The notes beneath the pieces were generated by a model. It was not told the DNA's origin. It saw only the letters and a list, made by a program, of their open reading frames with translations, and ran no database searches. Position numbers and translations under genes: made by a program. A stretch of DNA of 64,000 bases from Hydrangea macrophylla (lineage: Eukaryota; Streptophyta; Magnoliopsida; Cornales; Hydrangeaceae): assembly GCA_033977485.1 (NCBI GenBank), contig CM066994.1, positions 46,897,155-46,961,154 on the forward strand. Reading direction: 5' to 3'. This document shows, piece after piece, positions 10,719 to 20,674 of the stretch (position 1 is the first letter of the stretch; each line of letters starts with the position of its first letter).

Positions 10719-12020
10719 CTAGAGAGAGTTACAATTAAAAAAAATTGTTGTAACAATTAGGAACAATTGTGAAAAAAAAAATAGGTGTAATTTTTGTCCT
10801 AATAAGTTGAGTTATGAAGATGGACTCACAAAATGGGATGGAGAGAGTAGTAGGTTTGGAGCTATGACACTGTTAACAATTGATGGCAATGGCAAGGCAT
10901 TTCAGCGATGGCAAGAGGATGGGCCCTGAGGTAGAGAGAGAGCTATCGACAGAAAGGGAGCGATGGTTGCCGTTTGTGGACCCGAGAATGGTGAAGTTGG
11001 GGTGGCATTTCCCCTTCTCTTTTTTTTTTTTGGTGTGGGGCCCAGGGGTTCTATCGGATGGGAGGATTTTTTGTTTTTGTTTTTTCTTTTTTTTATATGT
11101 AGTGGGGCCCGTGGTGTGTGAGGCCCAGGGGTTCTGTCGGCCTGCTTTGTTAAACAAAGTACATTTTTTGTGGTCTGGAGACCAAGAGAGGAGAGAGAAA
11201 CAATTGGGCGACGGAAAGGACTCTGCCAAATTGATGCATGTACACAACGAGTTGGGGCTGGGCGAGCAAAGTGGGCAACAAGATATAGATCAGGCGAGAC
11301 TTAGGATCTGCATTTCCTGTGGATGGTTAGTAAAGGTCAAAAAGAAAAGACTTTGTCTTTGTCAAGATCATAATGTGATCTGGAGTGTACACACACACAC
11401 ATATATATATGCTAGCTATTAAAGGTCATGCATTCGCAAAGTTGTGATGTAGTATGAAGTTTATTTTGGCGTGTAATGCTTGTCCAAGGCATGGAAAATA
11501 ATAAGTTGTGGCAGGTGCACCTAAGCCTGTGACTTTCTTGACCAAATAAATTTTGACTTGTCATAACTCTTTCATCTGATGTACGTTTGGGATGATTTTA
11601 AAAGCTACAGACTCGTTTCGATGAGCACTTCATTTTGAAAATGGTTTTTGGGCATGTCTTTTTCTGACCCAAAAATGACAATTTAAACGGCTCCTTTCAA
11701 ACTTTGGAGATAAATCAGTGAAAATTAATAATAAATTCAACTTTGTCAAAAATGGAGACTTGTTTGTCAAAAATGGTGACTAGAGAATAGTTGTTTGCTA
11801 ACCATGCTTGCGAGTATACCTCCCACTGTGGTCGCCAAAATGTGTGAGTTCGTTACGTGATGTGTATGAGATATATGGATAGGTATAACACGTAAGCTGG
11901 TTAGTGCCGAGTGGAGCAACAAGTGATGTGCGGTGAAAAAGTAAGAGTGAGAGTTTGGTAAGATAATAATAATAATAATATAAATATATGTAAGTAACCA
12001 ATGATGGGACTTGGAGAGTG
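8791..12020. other. Interior of the CACTA left arm, no gene recognised
   Basis: A+T-rich DNA without a credible coding region. It holds (TA)n at about 10177-10194, (GA)n at about 10682-10713, a GC-rich imperfect duplication of GTGGGGCCCAGGGGTTCT-type sequence around 11033-11140, and two diverged copies of a block of about 120 bases starting ACTTGTCATAACT (9669-9785 and 11556-11675), which contains GTTTGGG(G/A)TGATT and CGACGAG/CGATGAG motifs. Minus-strand open stretches at 9053-9250 and 9364-9612 encode no family I know. Confidence 0.55.
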
Positions 12021-12300
12021 TGTAGACACCCCAATTTTGACCAGACGTCAAATTTAGGAGAGCGTCACCTCCGTATCCAATGATGACAAAGACCGAAAGA
12101 TCCGAAGTGTTCCAAGCTCTTCAGAAAGTTCTCCAAAACGCGATAAAATTTCACAGAAAGGAGAAAAATACCAGGTATTTAGGAGAATTCAGGTATAAGA
12201 CATAATTCTTGGAAAAGATCTTCAAAAATAATTTGCTTTGAGAAAAAGGAAGACCTAAAAAGGGAAGCTCAGCAAACAAACGGCACACGGCAGAACTCAG

Positions 12301-12403
12301 CGGCACTCAGTGAGTGCCGGACGGCATTCTGCGACTGCCGCACGACATTCAGTGAGTGCCGAACGGCATTCACAGAGTGCCGCCGACATTTTCTTACTGC
12401 CGT
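12301..12403. repeat. Tandem 21-base CGGCA...TGCCG hairpins, left part
   Basis: Five units start at 12301, 12322, 12343, 12364 and 12384. Each has the form CGGCAyTC(n)GAGTGCCG, with arms that can pair within the unit. The array resumes beyond the inserted element at 34201-34330. Confidence 0.88.
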
Positions 12404-12437
12404 TTGCTTTTAAAGTCCGTATTTTGCAGAACAATGC

Positions 12438-12730
12438 TGTAGACACCCCATTTTGTCGGCTATCAGATTTAGGAGACCCATAGCTTGGTGGTTCACAATG
12501 ATCGCAAAAGACTCAAAAGGACTCTTGGAAGTCAGCTCTATCTCTCAGAATGCTCAGAATAACCAAAAAGCCCCTGAAAGCCCAGAAGCTCCCAGATTTG
12601 GACCAAAAGTTCTGGAAACATGCTACGTCGTAAGAAAAGCGATAAAATGAGTTTTTAAGAAAATCGGATGAAATCGTCAGCTCCCAGAGACCCCCAGAAG
12701 TCCCGGAAGTTCCCGAAAAGTCCCCGTTGA
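12438..12730 (+). mobile_element. LTR1 of element I, truncated
   Basis: Matches the first 293 bases of LTR2 and LTR3 and keeps the intact TG start (TGTAGACACC), whereas LTR2 and LTR3 both start TATAGACACC. At 12728-12730 it switches to the 3' UTR sequence through a shared TGA, a microhomology junction at the first repeat of the W-box array. Confidence 0.92.
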
Positions 12731-13581
12731 AGATAACAGAAGTCCGGACTGATTCTCCGGCTCGTCATCATAAGGATCAGCCAACGATCGAAAACATCAC
12801 CCGCAGTCAAATCACCCCGATTCCTAGGGCAAGCACTATCTATTCACAATTCGAGGATCCGTGTCCACTAATCATCATGAGCTTTCTCACCTGTCAGTCG
12901 TTAAGAGCTTCCTCACTTATCATGAGCTTCTTCACTCCGGTTATCTCACCTTTCAATTATCGTGAGCTACCCTACTTAGCATGAGCCTCCTCACTTTGGT
13001 TATTATAAATCTATCGGTTATTGTGAACTCCCTCGCCTATGGGTTGTCCTTAGTTGTCATCCTCAAAGACCTCACATTCGATTACACTCGCTCTCAAAGC
13101 GCACTTCCCAATTCCAGAAGTTTGCCCCTAGACCCAGAGTCTTCTAAACATTGATGTCTTTATCCGAGTCGTCCACCACATCACAGTTACAACCACTAGC
13201 ACAACACCAGCCCACTCGGAGTGGCACACCCCGCAACACCTGCTCATATTAGGATCAGAACACTAGGCATGATAGGACTCATGTACACAATCATATCACG
13301 TTCATGCATTTCATATCACTCTTTTAGCATATCATCCGCCTGACTGTTATGCGTATGTGTTTGGTCTCTTTGTGCCCTGAACTACGTCCTGGTCTGATTC
13401 CCCTTGGGATACGTAGGCAGCTCACGCGGAGCACGACCAGCACTAACCTCAGCATCCGTGCATATTTTGCAACGCTTTTTATCCTAAATCTATAGCCTCC
13501 AAAAAGTCCTGTCTCTTCAAAGCTTTGGCACTCGCTTGCGACATGCGTTGCCTCGCAAGTTCATGCCAAAGAGGGGCAAAC
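12731..13581 (+). repeat. Duplicated 3' internal end of element I
   Basis: This 851-base block matches 30006-30856 base for base except for scattered substitutions and has the same length. It contains the CTACGT...ACGTAG hairpin (13382-13416) and the purine-rich AAAGAGGGGCAAAC before the LTR. No coding potential is convincing. Confidence 0.93.
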
Positions 13582-13871
13582 TATAGACACCCCATTTTGT
13601 CGGCTATCAGATTTAGGAGACCCATAGCTTGGTGGTTCACAATGATCGCAAAAGACTCAAAAGGACTCTTGGAAGTCAGCTCTATCTCTCAGAATGCTCA
13701 GAATGACCAAAAAGCCCCTGAAAGCCCAGAAGCTCCCAGATTTGGACCAAAAGTTCTGAAAACATGCTACGTCGTAAGAAAAGTGATAAAATGAGTTTTT
13801 AAGAAAAATTGGATGAAATCGTCAGTTCCCAGAGACCCCCGGAAGTCCCGGAAGTTCCCGAAAAGTCCCCG

Positions 13872-13938
13872 TTGACCGGTTTGACCAAGGTTTGACCAGG
13901 TTTGACCAAGGTTTGACCATGTTTGACCAAGTTTGACC
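13872..13938 (+). promoter_or_regulatory. W-box (TTGACC) array in LTR2
   Basis: Seven TTGACC motifs in 67 bases, spaced 9 to 11 bases, with further TTGAC sites at 14072-14100. TTGAC(C/T) is the binding core of WRKY transcription factors, so stress-responsive transcription is plausible; that is inference. The same array is in LTR3 (31147-31213) and, longer, in the inverted solo LTR (61616-61713). Confidence 0.6.
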
Positions 13939-14457
13939 GAAATCGTCCGAATTCACCGGAATCATTTTTAATCATAAAAGAAGTGTTAAAACAAGTTCCG
14001 AAAGAAGATCGAGCGAAAACATCAGCTCCCGGGAACTCCCGGAGGTTTCCAGAACTTCTCGGGAATCCCAGGTTTGACCAGTTTGACCAGAATTTGACTT
14101 TGGAACCGGGGCGCCGAAACAATTTTCAAATATTTTTCATGGATACTAGAGGTCAATAGCTTTCCAACGGTATATCGCACGTAAATCCCGGATTAAAAAC
14201 GAATTTATTATGGATTTCCAGAGGCGAAAAAGGCGATCAAATCGGCTTTTATCGCAAATACCGCAAAACTTTTCAAAGTGACCTATCCCCGAACTATTTT
14301 TTATGTAAATTAGACTCCATTACCTTTCCAACGGTATATCACAACCTCATTTGGAGTTCGTACGCATTTTCTGTGAATTTCGGACGAAATAGGGCCTTTT
14401 CGCGAATACCGGAACATCAGGGGGCCTAAACAGCATTATCCAGATGAAGGGAGGAGC

Positions 14458-14496
14458 AGTGCCGCCGCGGCACTGGCCCACTGCCGCCGCGGCACT
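14458..14496. promoter_or_regulatory. Pair of G+C-rich palindromes upstream of the LTR2 TATA box
   Basis: AGTGCCGCCGCGGCACT (14458-14474) is a perfect palindrome around its central base and is followed by a near copy at 14480-14496. LTR3 has the pair at 31733-31771 and the inverted solo LTR at 61057-61095. The same palindrome lies upstream of the antisense PMD gene (29178-29194). Role unknown; a promoter element is inferred from position. Confidence 0.6.
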
Positions 14497-14640
14497 CCCC
14501 TCCAGAACAGTGTATTTTTGAAATTTATTTTGTGATCCCATTTTGATTAATTAAAATCCAAAACGACGTAGTTTTATGATTTCAGATGTTTGGAGCCAAT
14601 GGGAACACTTTCTAAATCCCAAAACCACCCCAAGTTGGCC

Positions 14641-14647
14641 TATATAA
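14641..14647 (+). promoter_or_regulatory. TATA box of LTR2
   Basis: GGCCTATATAAACACCCC is a good plant TATA box, about 1.06 kb into the LTR; the equivalent in LTR3 is 31916-31922. Transcription would begin some 30 bases downstream, making a leader of over 2 kb before the primer site. Confidence 0.7.
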
Positions 14648-16596
14648 ACACCCCATTACTCTTCATTTTAGGAAAGTCAAATGTGAGTTTTGAAAAAGTT
14701 TGGGAGAGAAAGTTGTAGAGATAAGGTTAGAATAGAGAGAAAAGAAGCTTCCTTCTTGATTTTCAAAACAAAAAGTGAGTTCTAAACTTTGTTTTTTACT
14801 TCATTACTTCCATTTACTTCAACATTCAATACACCCAACCACCATTTTAGTGAGCATTCAAGAGAGTGGAAGCTTCTTCCATGTCTAATGTCATTACATA
14901 TGAGTGAAACATCAATCTACAAGTCTCATGCTTCATGAATATCATCTATTGATCATCATCTATTTGCTTGTTTATTTATTGTTCATCTCTTCTTATCTCA
15001 TTTCTTTTTTTATTTTCTTTATTTACTTACTAGTTCATCATCATCTAAGTGATGACATGAAGTTTGGGGTGAGTGAATCCTTATGGATAGTAGCTCTTGA
15101 CCTCAAAAACATGTTTAATAGATGATGATCATAACCTCAATACTTCCAAGGTATTCTTGAAATGTATTGACGTTATGTTCAAAGTAAAATAATCTCTCCA
15201 ACAATCTTGGAGGTTCTTGATGATGAGTTTAATGTTGGCATTTTAAGTGGCTATAATCCTTATTGAGTATTGAAAATGTGCTCTCAAAACATCTATTTCA
15301 AAACCCCTCTCAATCCCTTTCATTTTGGTTTCAAGAAACAAAACCTTGTTTTCTCAAAATCTTCAAAATAATGAGTCAAAACAGTGAGTGAGTTGAGTTC
15401 AAAGATTTCTCTAGGACTCAATACTCAACATATGGATGCAAGGCCACTTGAAAAGTCTTCCTAACTCATTGGAGAACACCCATGATTTTTGGTTTGACTT
15501 GGAAGTACTTGGAAATGGTCCATTTGGACCCCAACATTCCTTCCATACATTCTGTCTTTTCTGTCACAGCAGCTAGGTCCACTTCTAGCTTCTTTTCCGG
15601 AAAACTTTTCCACAAAGGGTGGTCCTAACTTATTTTTCCCTTAACTTTCAATGTCTTAGGAAACGTTTTATATAAAATAGGCCTCTAGATCATTTGTTTT
15701 CATTTTCTAAGATTTTATAACATTTCAGTCGACGGTACGGACTCTGTTTCTGAGTGACCTTCATTGTTTATATGATTTCTCTCATTCTGTGATAGCTATT
15801 CAAGATTGGATTTTTGGGTTGTGTTCTAGACACAATAAGGAACATCTCCATAAAAAAGCATGCATTGAAACCATTCCTAACCCCTCTTTTCAAATTCCAA
15901 AAGATCATGCTACTATTCTGTCCACTATTCACAGCAAGCTCATGTCAACTTTCATTCTTTGATTTGATACTCATATGCATTCCAAATTAGTTCATATCTT
16001 AGGAAGTAGTTCATACTATATTTGCACATATCCCATGATGATTTCATTCATCCATTCATGCACATTTTAGATTTCTAAGTCATTCTAGGAATCCATGAAC
16101 ACAAAGCACACTACAACCTTTGCACATTTTAGATACATACATTGCATTCATGCAAGATTTGGGGTTTTTGTAACTCCTAATCTAAGAAGATTATAAGGAA
16201 TGATCACGATCACACGTTCATGCTTCCCCCGATCTAATCTTCCTTTCTCATCCGTCCCAGGGATTGAGAGATCTTCTTTTCTCAAAATTAACATGCATCA
16301 TCCTAGCTTGCTAAGCATACTTTGCTTCTTTGATTAATTTGTTTCAAGAACAATTCATGTCCCCCTTTTTTGATTAGGAAGTCTTAATTATTTGATATAT
16401 GATTAGACGATTTTTCCTAGGTTTATTTGTGTGATCTTTCACTTTACATTGCATGATATTTGACTTAGATCTTACGAATGATATTTTATCTTTAGATCTT
16501 CCATTTTCAAGTTTCTTATGTGATGTAATATACTATCATAGTATTAATTGCCGAACCATACATAGTATAAGATGATTATTTGGATGCTAATTGAGG

Positions 16597-16659
16597 CCCG
16601 TCGAAAGACGGGGCGAGTTGAGGGTGTTTTAGTCGCGACAAAGGCTCCTTCCTCTCTCG
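16597..16659 (+). ncRNA. Candidate structured RNA element in LTR2 (GNRA hairpin plus second stem)
   Basis: CCCGTC-GAAA-GACGGG (16597-16612) is a six-pair stem closed by a GNRA tetraloop. It is followed by CGAG(TT)GAGG pairing with CCTC(T)CTCG (16614-16659), enclosing the conserved GGTGTTTTAGTC and GGCTCCTT. The different Tat solo LTR has CCTATC-GTGA-GATAGG and a nine-pair TGAGAAGGG/CCCTTCTCA stem at the same place (36442-36500): paired changes that keep both stems. Also in LTR3 (33872-33934). Function unknown; packaging, dimerisation or processing are possibilities. Confidence 0.6.
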
Positions 16660-16758
16660 TACCAAAACCCCGAACCGAGTTCTTTGGTTATGAAGGGCCG
16701 GTGCCCTTATCCGCTTGGGTGAGTCAAAATTAGGTTTCTTGGTTCCTTAAAGACCAAG

Positions 16759-16767
16759 TGGCGACTC
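16759..16767 (+). other. Primer-site-like motif inside LTR2
   Basis: TGGCGACTC here repeats the first nine bases of the primer site at 16871. It recurs at 34034 (LTR3), 36594 (solo LTR) and inverted at 58785-58793, always about 80 to 115 bases before the LTR end. Confidence 0.7.
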
Positions 16768-16870
16768 TGTATCTGTTTTCAACAGACCATTTTCTTTCCA
16801 AGTCAAATTTCAAACAAGTTTCCAAAAAAACTAAACAAACAAAAGAGGTGGAAGCCCGGTATCCACAATC

Positions 16871-16889
16871 TGGCGACTCCACTGGGGAC
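16871..16889 (+). other. Primer binding site of element I
   Basis: TGGCGACTCCACTGGGGAC starts three bases after the LTR2 end. This is the site type of Ogre/Tat elements, usually assigned to an arginine tRNA; the tRNA identity was not checked. Confidence 0.8.
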
Positions 16890-18130
16890 TTTTATTTTAA
16901 AACAAAATAATACAGAGGTTTGACTCATAAGAAGCATCCTTAAAATCATATTTTTACTGTGTTTGGTTCACCGCATTGCACTCTTGCATTTCCCCCCTCC
17001 GACTGTGTCTGAAACGCGGCGCTGACATTGTTCAGGTCTTGCTGTGCCAAGACACAAGTCACCGTTGATACTGTACCTTCCAAGGTATATCAAAAAGAGT
17101 AAAAACCTCCGTACTATCTCTCTGACGGTATATTGGAACTCTCGTCAACGGACCCTCTTTGACTAAACCCAGCCTTTGCATATAGATTCCTGTAGAACCT
17201 TTCATAGGACTGTTCATTTATCTTTTCAGATAGGACAATATGATATAACTGTTGTATGCCCTGAGGGGATTACCTGCGCGATGTAGACGCTTATGTGGCA
17301 TAGAATAGAACCTCCTTTTTATGATTCCCAAGGCAATCACTCGCATGTGATCACATTGAGTTGACCTGCCTAGGCACCATGATAAGGATGTCTGCTCCAT
17401 GCTCACAAAGATATACACCGCAAACTTTGTTTGTCGGTCCTAAGGCATAGGAGTGTGAAAATCTGCTGGAAGGTACGATCATTATAACCACACTAAACCA
17501 TTCTTCCCCGAAACCCTGTCCACATATCCCGGATATAACCGTACTAACCCGTTTCTCCCAGAAACTCTATCCCAGATATAACCGTATTAACCCGTTTCTC
17601 CCAAAAACTCTGTCCAGATATCCCAGATATAACCGTACTTACCAGTTTCTCCCAGAAACTCTGTCCAGATATCCCAGATATAACCGTACTTACCAGTTTC
17701 TCCCAGAAACTCTGTCCAGATATCAACCAAGAATGCCCAATCCTCCTCAGGAGCCTCCATAAACCCTGGAAATCCCTGTTATCCCTTGGTGATCACACTG
17801 GAAAGTAAGGTTAGCACACTCTGTATGGTTAGGACCTTATTTGTTTAACTGCTATCTGTTAGAAATAGGGGCGTCATATAAATTAGGGCATACATCCGCC
17901 TGCTTGTCCCACATGCATGCACCATCTATCTGCACGCACTGTCTCGAGTCAGTCCACATCACTGTCTTTGTCAGTCCAAAAGTCATCACTGTCAGGATCT
18001 GATACGCCCCTTTTCTTTCAAACTCTGTCAGGTCAGTATAGATTCCCAAGGTCAGCATCCGGAATCCTCGTCGTGGACCAGGAGTTCAGATAATCGTTTG
18101 GTCAGAATCAGTCCGACAGCCTGCTTCAGC
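16890..18130 (+). other. 5' untranslated leader of element I with 51-base repeats
   Basis: About 1.2 kb between primer site and gag start, without convincing coding sequence. GATATAACCGTA(C/T)T repeats at 17532, 17575, 17626 and 17677 (periods 43, 51, 51), each with GTTTCTCCCAGAAACTCT, itself a short inverted repeat (GTTTCT/AGAAAC). Long leaders are normal in this lineage. Confidence 0.75.
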
Positions 18131-19207
18131 ATGAATAGAGAAGAACTAGAAAACAAGGTTACTGAGTTGGGAGCAACCATAAGCCAACAGTCCGACAGCC
18201 TAGCCCAAGTCCTGAAGTTCATGGAAGAACTAAAGCAGCAGCAGCCCCAACCTCCGCCCGGGTTCCCACCACCAGGGTTTGAACCTCCTCTACATGAGAA
18301 TAGTGGGGAGAAAAACTGGTTTCAAGGGGTCCCACCGCTTGCGTATGAGAAGAAGCTCCAAGAGAAAATGGACAAGGTCGACAAACTGGAGAGCGTACTA
18401 AGGAAAAGCAAGGGGGTCGATGATTACATGTTAGACCTGGAAGGCCTTTTTGAGCCTGTCAAGTTGAAACTGTCGGAGAACTTTAAAATGCCTGCCATCG
18501 ACCGTTTTGACGCAACTGGGAACCCAAAAAGTCATGTGAAGCTTTGTATGAGCATCTTCCAGTCCATGGGTTGTACCCACGAGCACATCGCAATGCTGTT
18601 CCCACAAACTCTGGCAAAATCTGCACTATCATGGTTCCTAACCTTGGAAGCCTCCAAAACCCGGGCCTGGGAAGATATCGTTCGAGTTTTTGTCGATCAT
18701 TACTCCTATAACCAGGAGCTGGATGTCATTATCAGGGACCTGGAAACGACCCGGCAAAGCAACAATGAATCCTTCGCTGCGTTTCTGAGCAGGTGGAGGA
18801 ACAAGGTAGCCCAAATGACCCACCGGCCGATTGAGAAAGAACAAGTGAGAATGCTAATCCGGAATCTGCAGCCGCTCTACCATGAGAAATTATTCTACCA
18901 ATCCATCTCCACCTTTGAGGAGTTGTTTGAGGTCGGAACACGAATCGAAGATGCTATCAGGGAAGGGAAGATCAAAAAGGAAGATCCTCCGAGTCAGTCA
19001 AGAAGGCCCAACTACTCCCGGAATCCCCCAAATGTCAATGCCCTTAGCAGGCAACCCATGGCATACCCTCCAAGGCCATATCAACCCTCCAATCAAGCAA
19101 ATTCCTCCAACCGCCCTTTCCAGAAAAAGCCCCCTCGCAACTTTGCCAAGTTAGAAATCTCTTTCTCCTCAGCCCTAGACCGCCTCCTCAAAAAGGGCCA
19201 TCTCTAA
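18131..19207 (+). pseudogene. Element I gag, first segment of broken gag-pol
   Basis: The ATG at 18131 (MNREELENKV) is preferred over the in-frame ATG at 18098 because a coiled-coil-like start follows directly. The segment holds a proline-rich stretch (residues about 40-60) and a retrotransposon gag core (KSHVKLCMSIFQSMGC ... SALSWFLTLEASKTRAWEDI ... FAAFLSRWRNKVAQMTHRPI). It ends at a TAA (19205-19207) that interrupts the frame; the same frame continues with the zinc-knuckle-like CTYHQAPGHNTDDC and then protease. Gag would build the virus-like particle. Everything downstream to 24643 stays in this one frame. Confidence 0.85.
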
Positions 19208-20674
19208 TTACTCCAGCCTCGAAATACCCCGCTCCCGCCTAACTGCGATATGTCCAAGCGATGTACTTACCACCAAGCCCCCGGCCATAACACTGATGAT
19301 TGCATGCGCCTCCGCCATGATATCCAAGACCTCATCGACTAGAATATCATCGAGCCACCTCCGAAGCAGCCCCATATCACCCAAAATCCTCTGCCTAACC
19401 ACCAAAATATTAGCCTCATCGATTCCAACCCTATATCCTTCAACCCTGCCGCCTATATCACCCCCCTAGGACAACCCTTACCCCTCATTGACATCCCGGA
19501 TTCTGAGGGAATTCATCTGATCGGAGGGGAGAATGACGAGTGGCAGCAGCAGCTTGACGACGAGCAAGACTTGTTCTTCCTGGAAGAGCATGACCTAGGG
19601 GCGGTAGACCTCAAATGGTATGATCCTAACAACGAGAGTGATGCTTCCATCTGGAACGAGCCGGAAAAGCCATTTATGGGAATGGATTGTGATTGGTTCA
19701 AGAAGGATGGGACTGTAGAAGGGCCTACTCCTGCCGAGATTGATCATCTAACCAGGTCAGGCCGTCATTATCAGCCTCCACAACCTGCCACCGATATAAC
19801 CGAGAAAGGTCCAGTCAAGGACAAAGGGAAGGGTAAGATGGACGAGATCATCGAGGAAGATAATGAGTTGATAAAACAGCTAAAGAAAACCCAGGCACAT
19901 CTCTCGATGTGGGATATCATGGTGACATCTTACAAGCATAGGCAAGCCGTATTGAACGCCTTGGCTGGGATTGATGTTCCTATCGACGCCGCACCGGAAG
20001 ACATGATAGCTTTCTTGGGCGCACTTACCCCCGACCCGATCATTACATTTTCTGATGAGGACTTGCCACCGGAAGGATCCGCACATAACAAAGCATTGTA
20101 CATCACTGTCGAATGTAAGGGGCAGCAGGTACCGTTTTGTCTGGTCGATACAGGTTCTGCCTTGAATGTTTGTGCCCTAAGAACCGCCACCGCTTTGGGG
20201 GTCAATATCCTTGACATTACGCCGTCTGTGCAATCCGTGAGGGCCTATGATAACACCAGGAGAAATGTGATGGGGACTGTCTCTCTATAAATCCGGGTAG
20301 GATCTTTGGTAAGCACTGAGATTTTTCAAGTCATGGACATACCTGCCTCGTTCAATCTGCTGATTGGAAGGCCCTGGCTTCATGCCAACAAAGCTGTATC
20401 GTCCACTGTGCATCAAATGATTAAGTACATCCATGAGAAGGAAGTGAAGATCATCCTCGGTAATAGTTGGGGTAATGAAGCTTTCCCAAATTACGCTCCC
20501 ATTTTTGAAGTCCAAATACCTGAGCTAGAAGAAGGAGAAATCGGGGGATTCTTCATGGAAGAAGTCCACATGATCAATGACGAAGAAAGGTTCCCCGAGA
20601 TCCACTCCGCAGTCGTCAACATTGTCCGCAAGATGAACTACTTCCCCGGAATGGGATTAGGCCGACGCCAGTAA
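19208..20674 (+). pseudogene. Element I gag C-terminus and protease segment
   Basis: In frame with gag. After the first stop come the CxYHxxxGHxTxxC knuckle (19258-19310), a second stop TAG at 19340, an acidic linker, and a retroviral-type aspartic protease with DTGSALNV (D codon 20147-20149). A third stop TAA at 20288 cuts the protease before its C-terminal SFNLLIGRPWLH motif, and a fourth TAA at 20672 follows FPGMGLGRRQ. With the stops at these places no active protease can be made from this copy unless stops are read through. Confidence 0.85.

Larger units (their letters stand above)
13582..16867 (+). mobile_element. LTR2 of element I (functional 5' LTR position)
   Basis: 3,286 bases from TATAGACACCCC to GGTATCCACA. 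Compared with LTR3 (3,285 bases) differences are sparse single-base changes. Landmarks: W-box array 13872-13938, G+C-rich palindromes 14458-14496, TATA box 14641, two-hairpin element 16597-16659, primer-site-like motif 16759-16767. Its start shares the G-to-A change of LTR3, so LTR2 derives from the 3' end of the element. Short open stretches (for example 13525-13794, 14904-15125) recur with the LTR and are not supported as genes. Confidence 0.93.

Noticed and set aside
10880..11422. A 180-codon plus-strand open stretch
   Set aside because: It spans poly-T and GC-rich repeated sequence, gives runs of F and R/E, has no domain, and a similar-sized open stretch exists on the other strand.
13525..13794. 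An 89-codon frame repeated in the LTRs (also 12453, 30800 and inverted at 61710)
   Set aside because: It crosses the LTR edge and recurs only because the LTR does; no domain and no sign of codon-level conservation.
14904..15125. A 73-codon frame in LTR2 and LTR3
   Set aside because: Low-complexity T-rich LTR sequence; broken in the inverted solo LTR.
17544..17726. Minus-strand repeat protein (ISGQSFWEKLVSTV units)
   Set aside because: A consequence of the 51-base DNA repeat being divisible by three; no start context and the array is in the untranslated leader.
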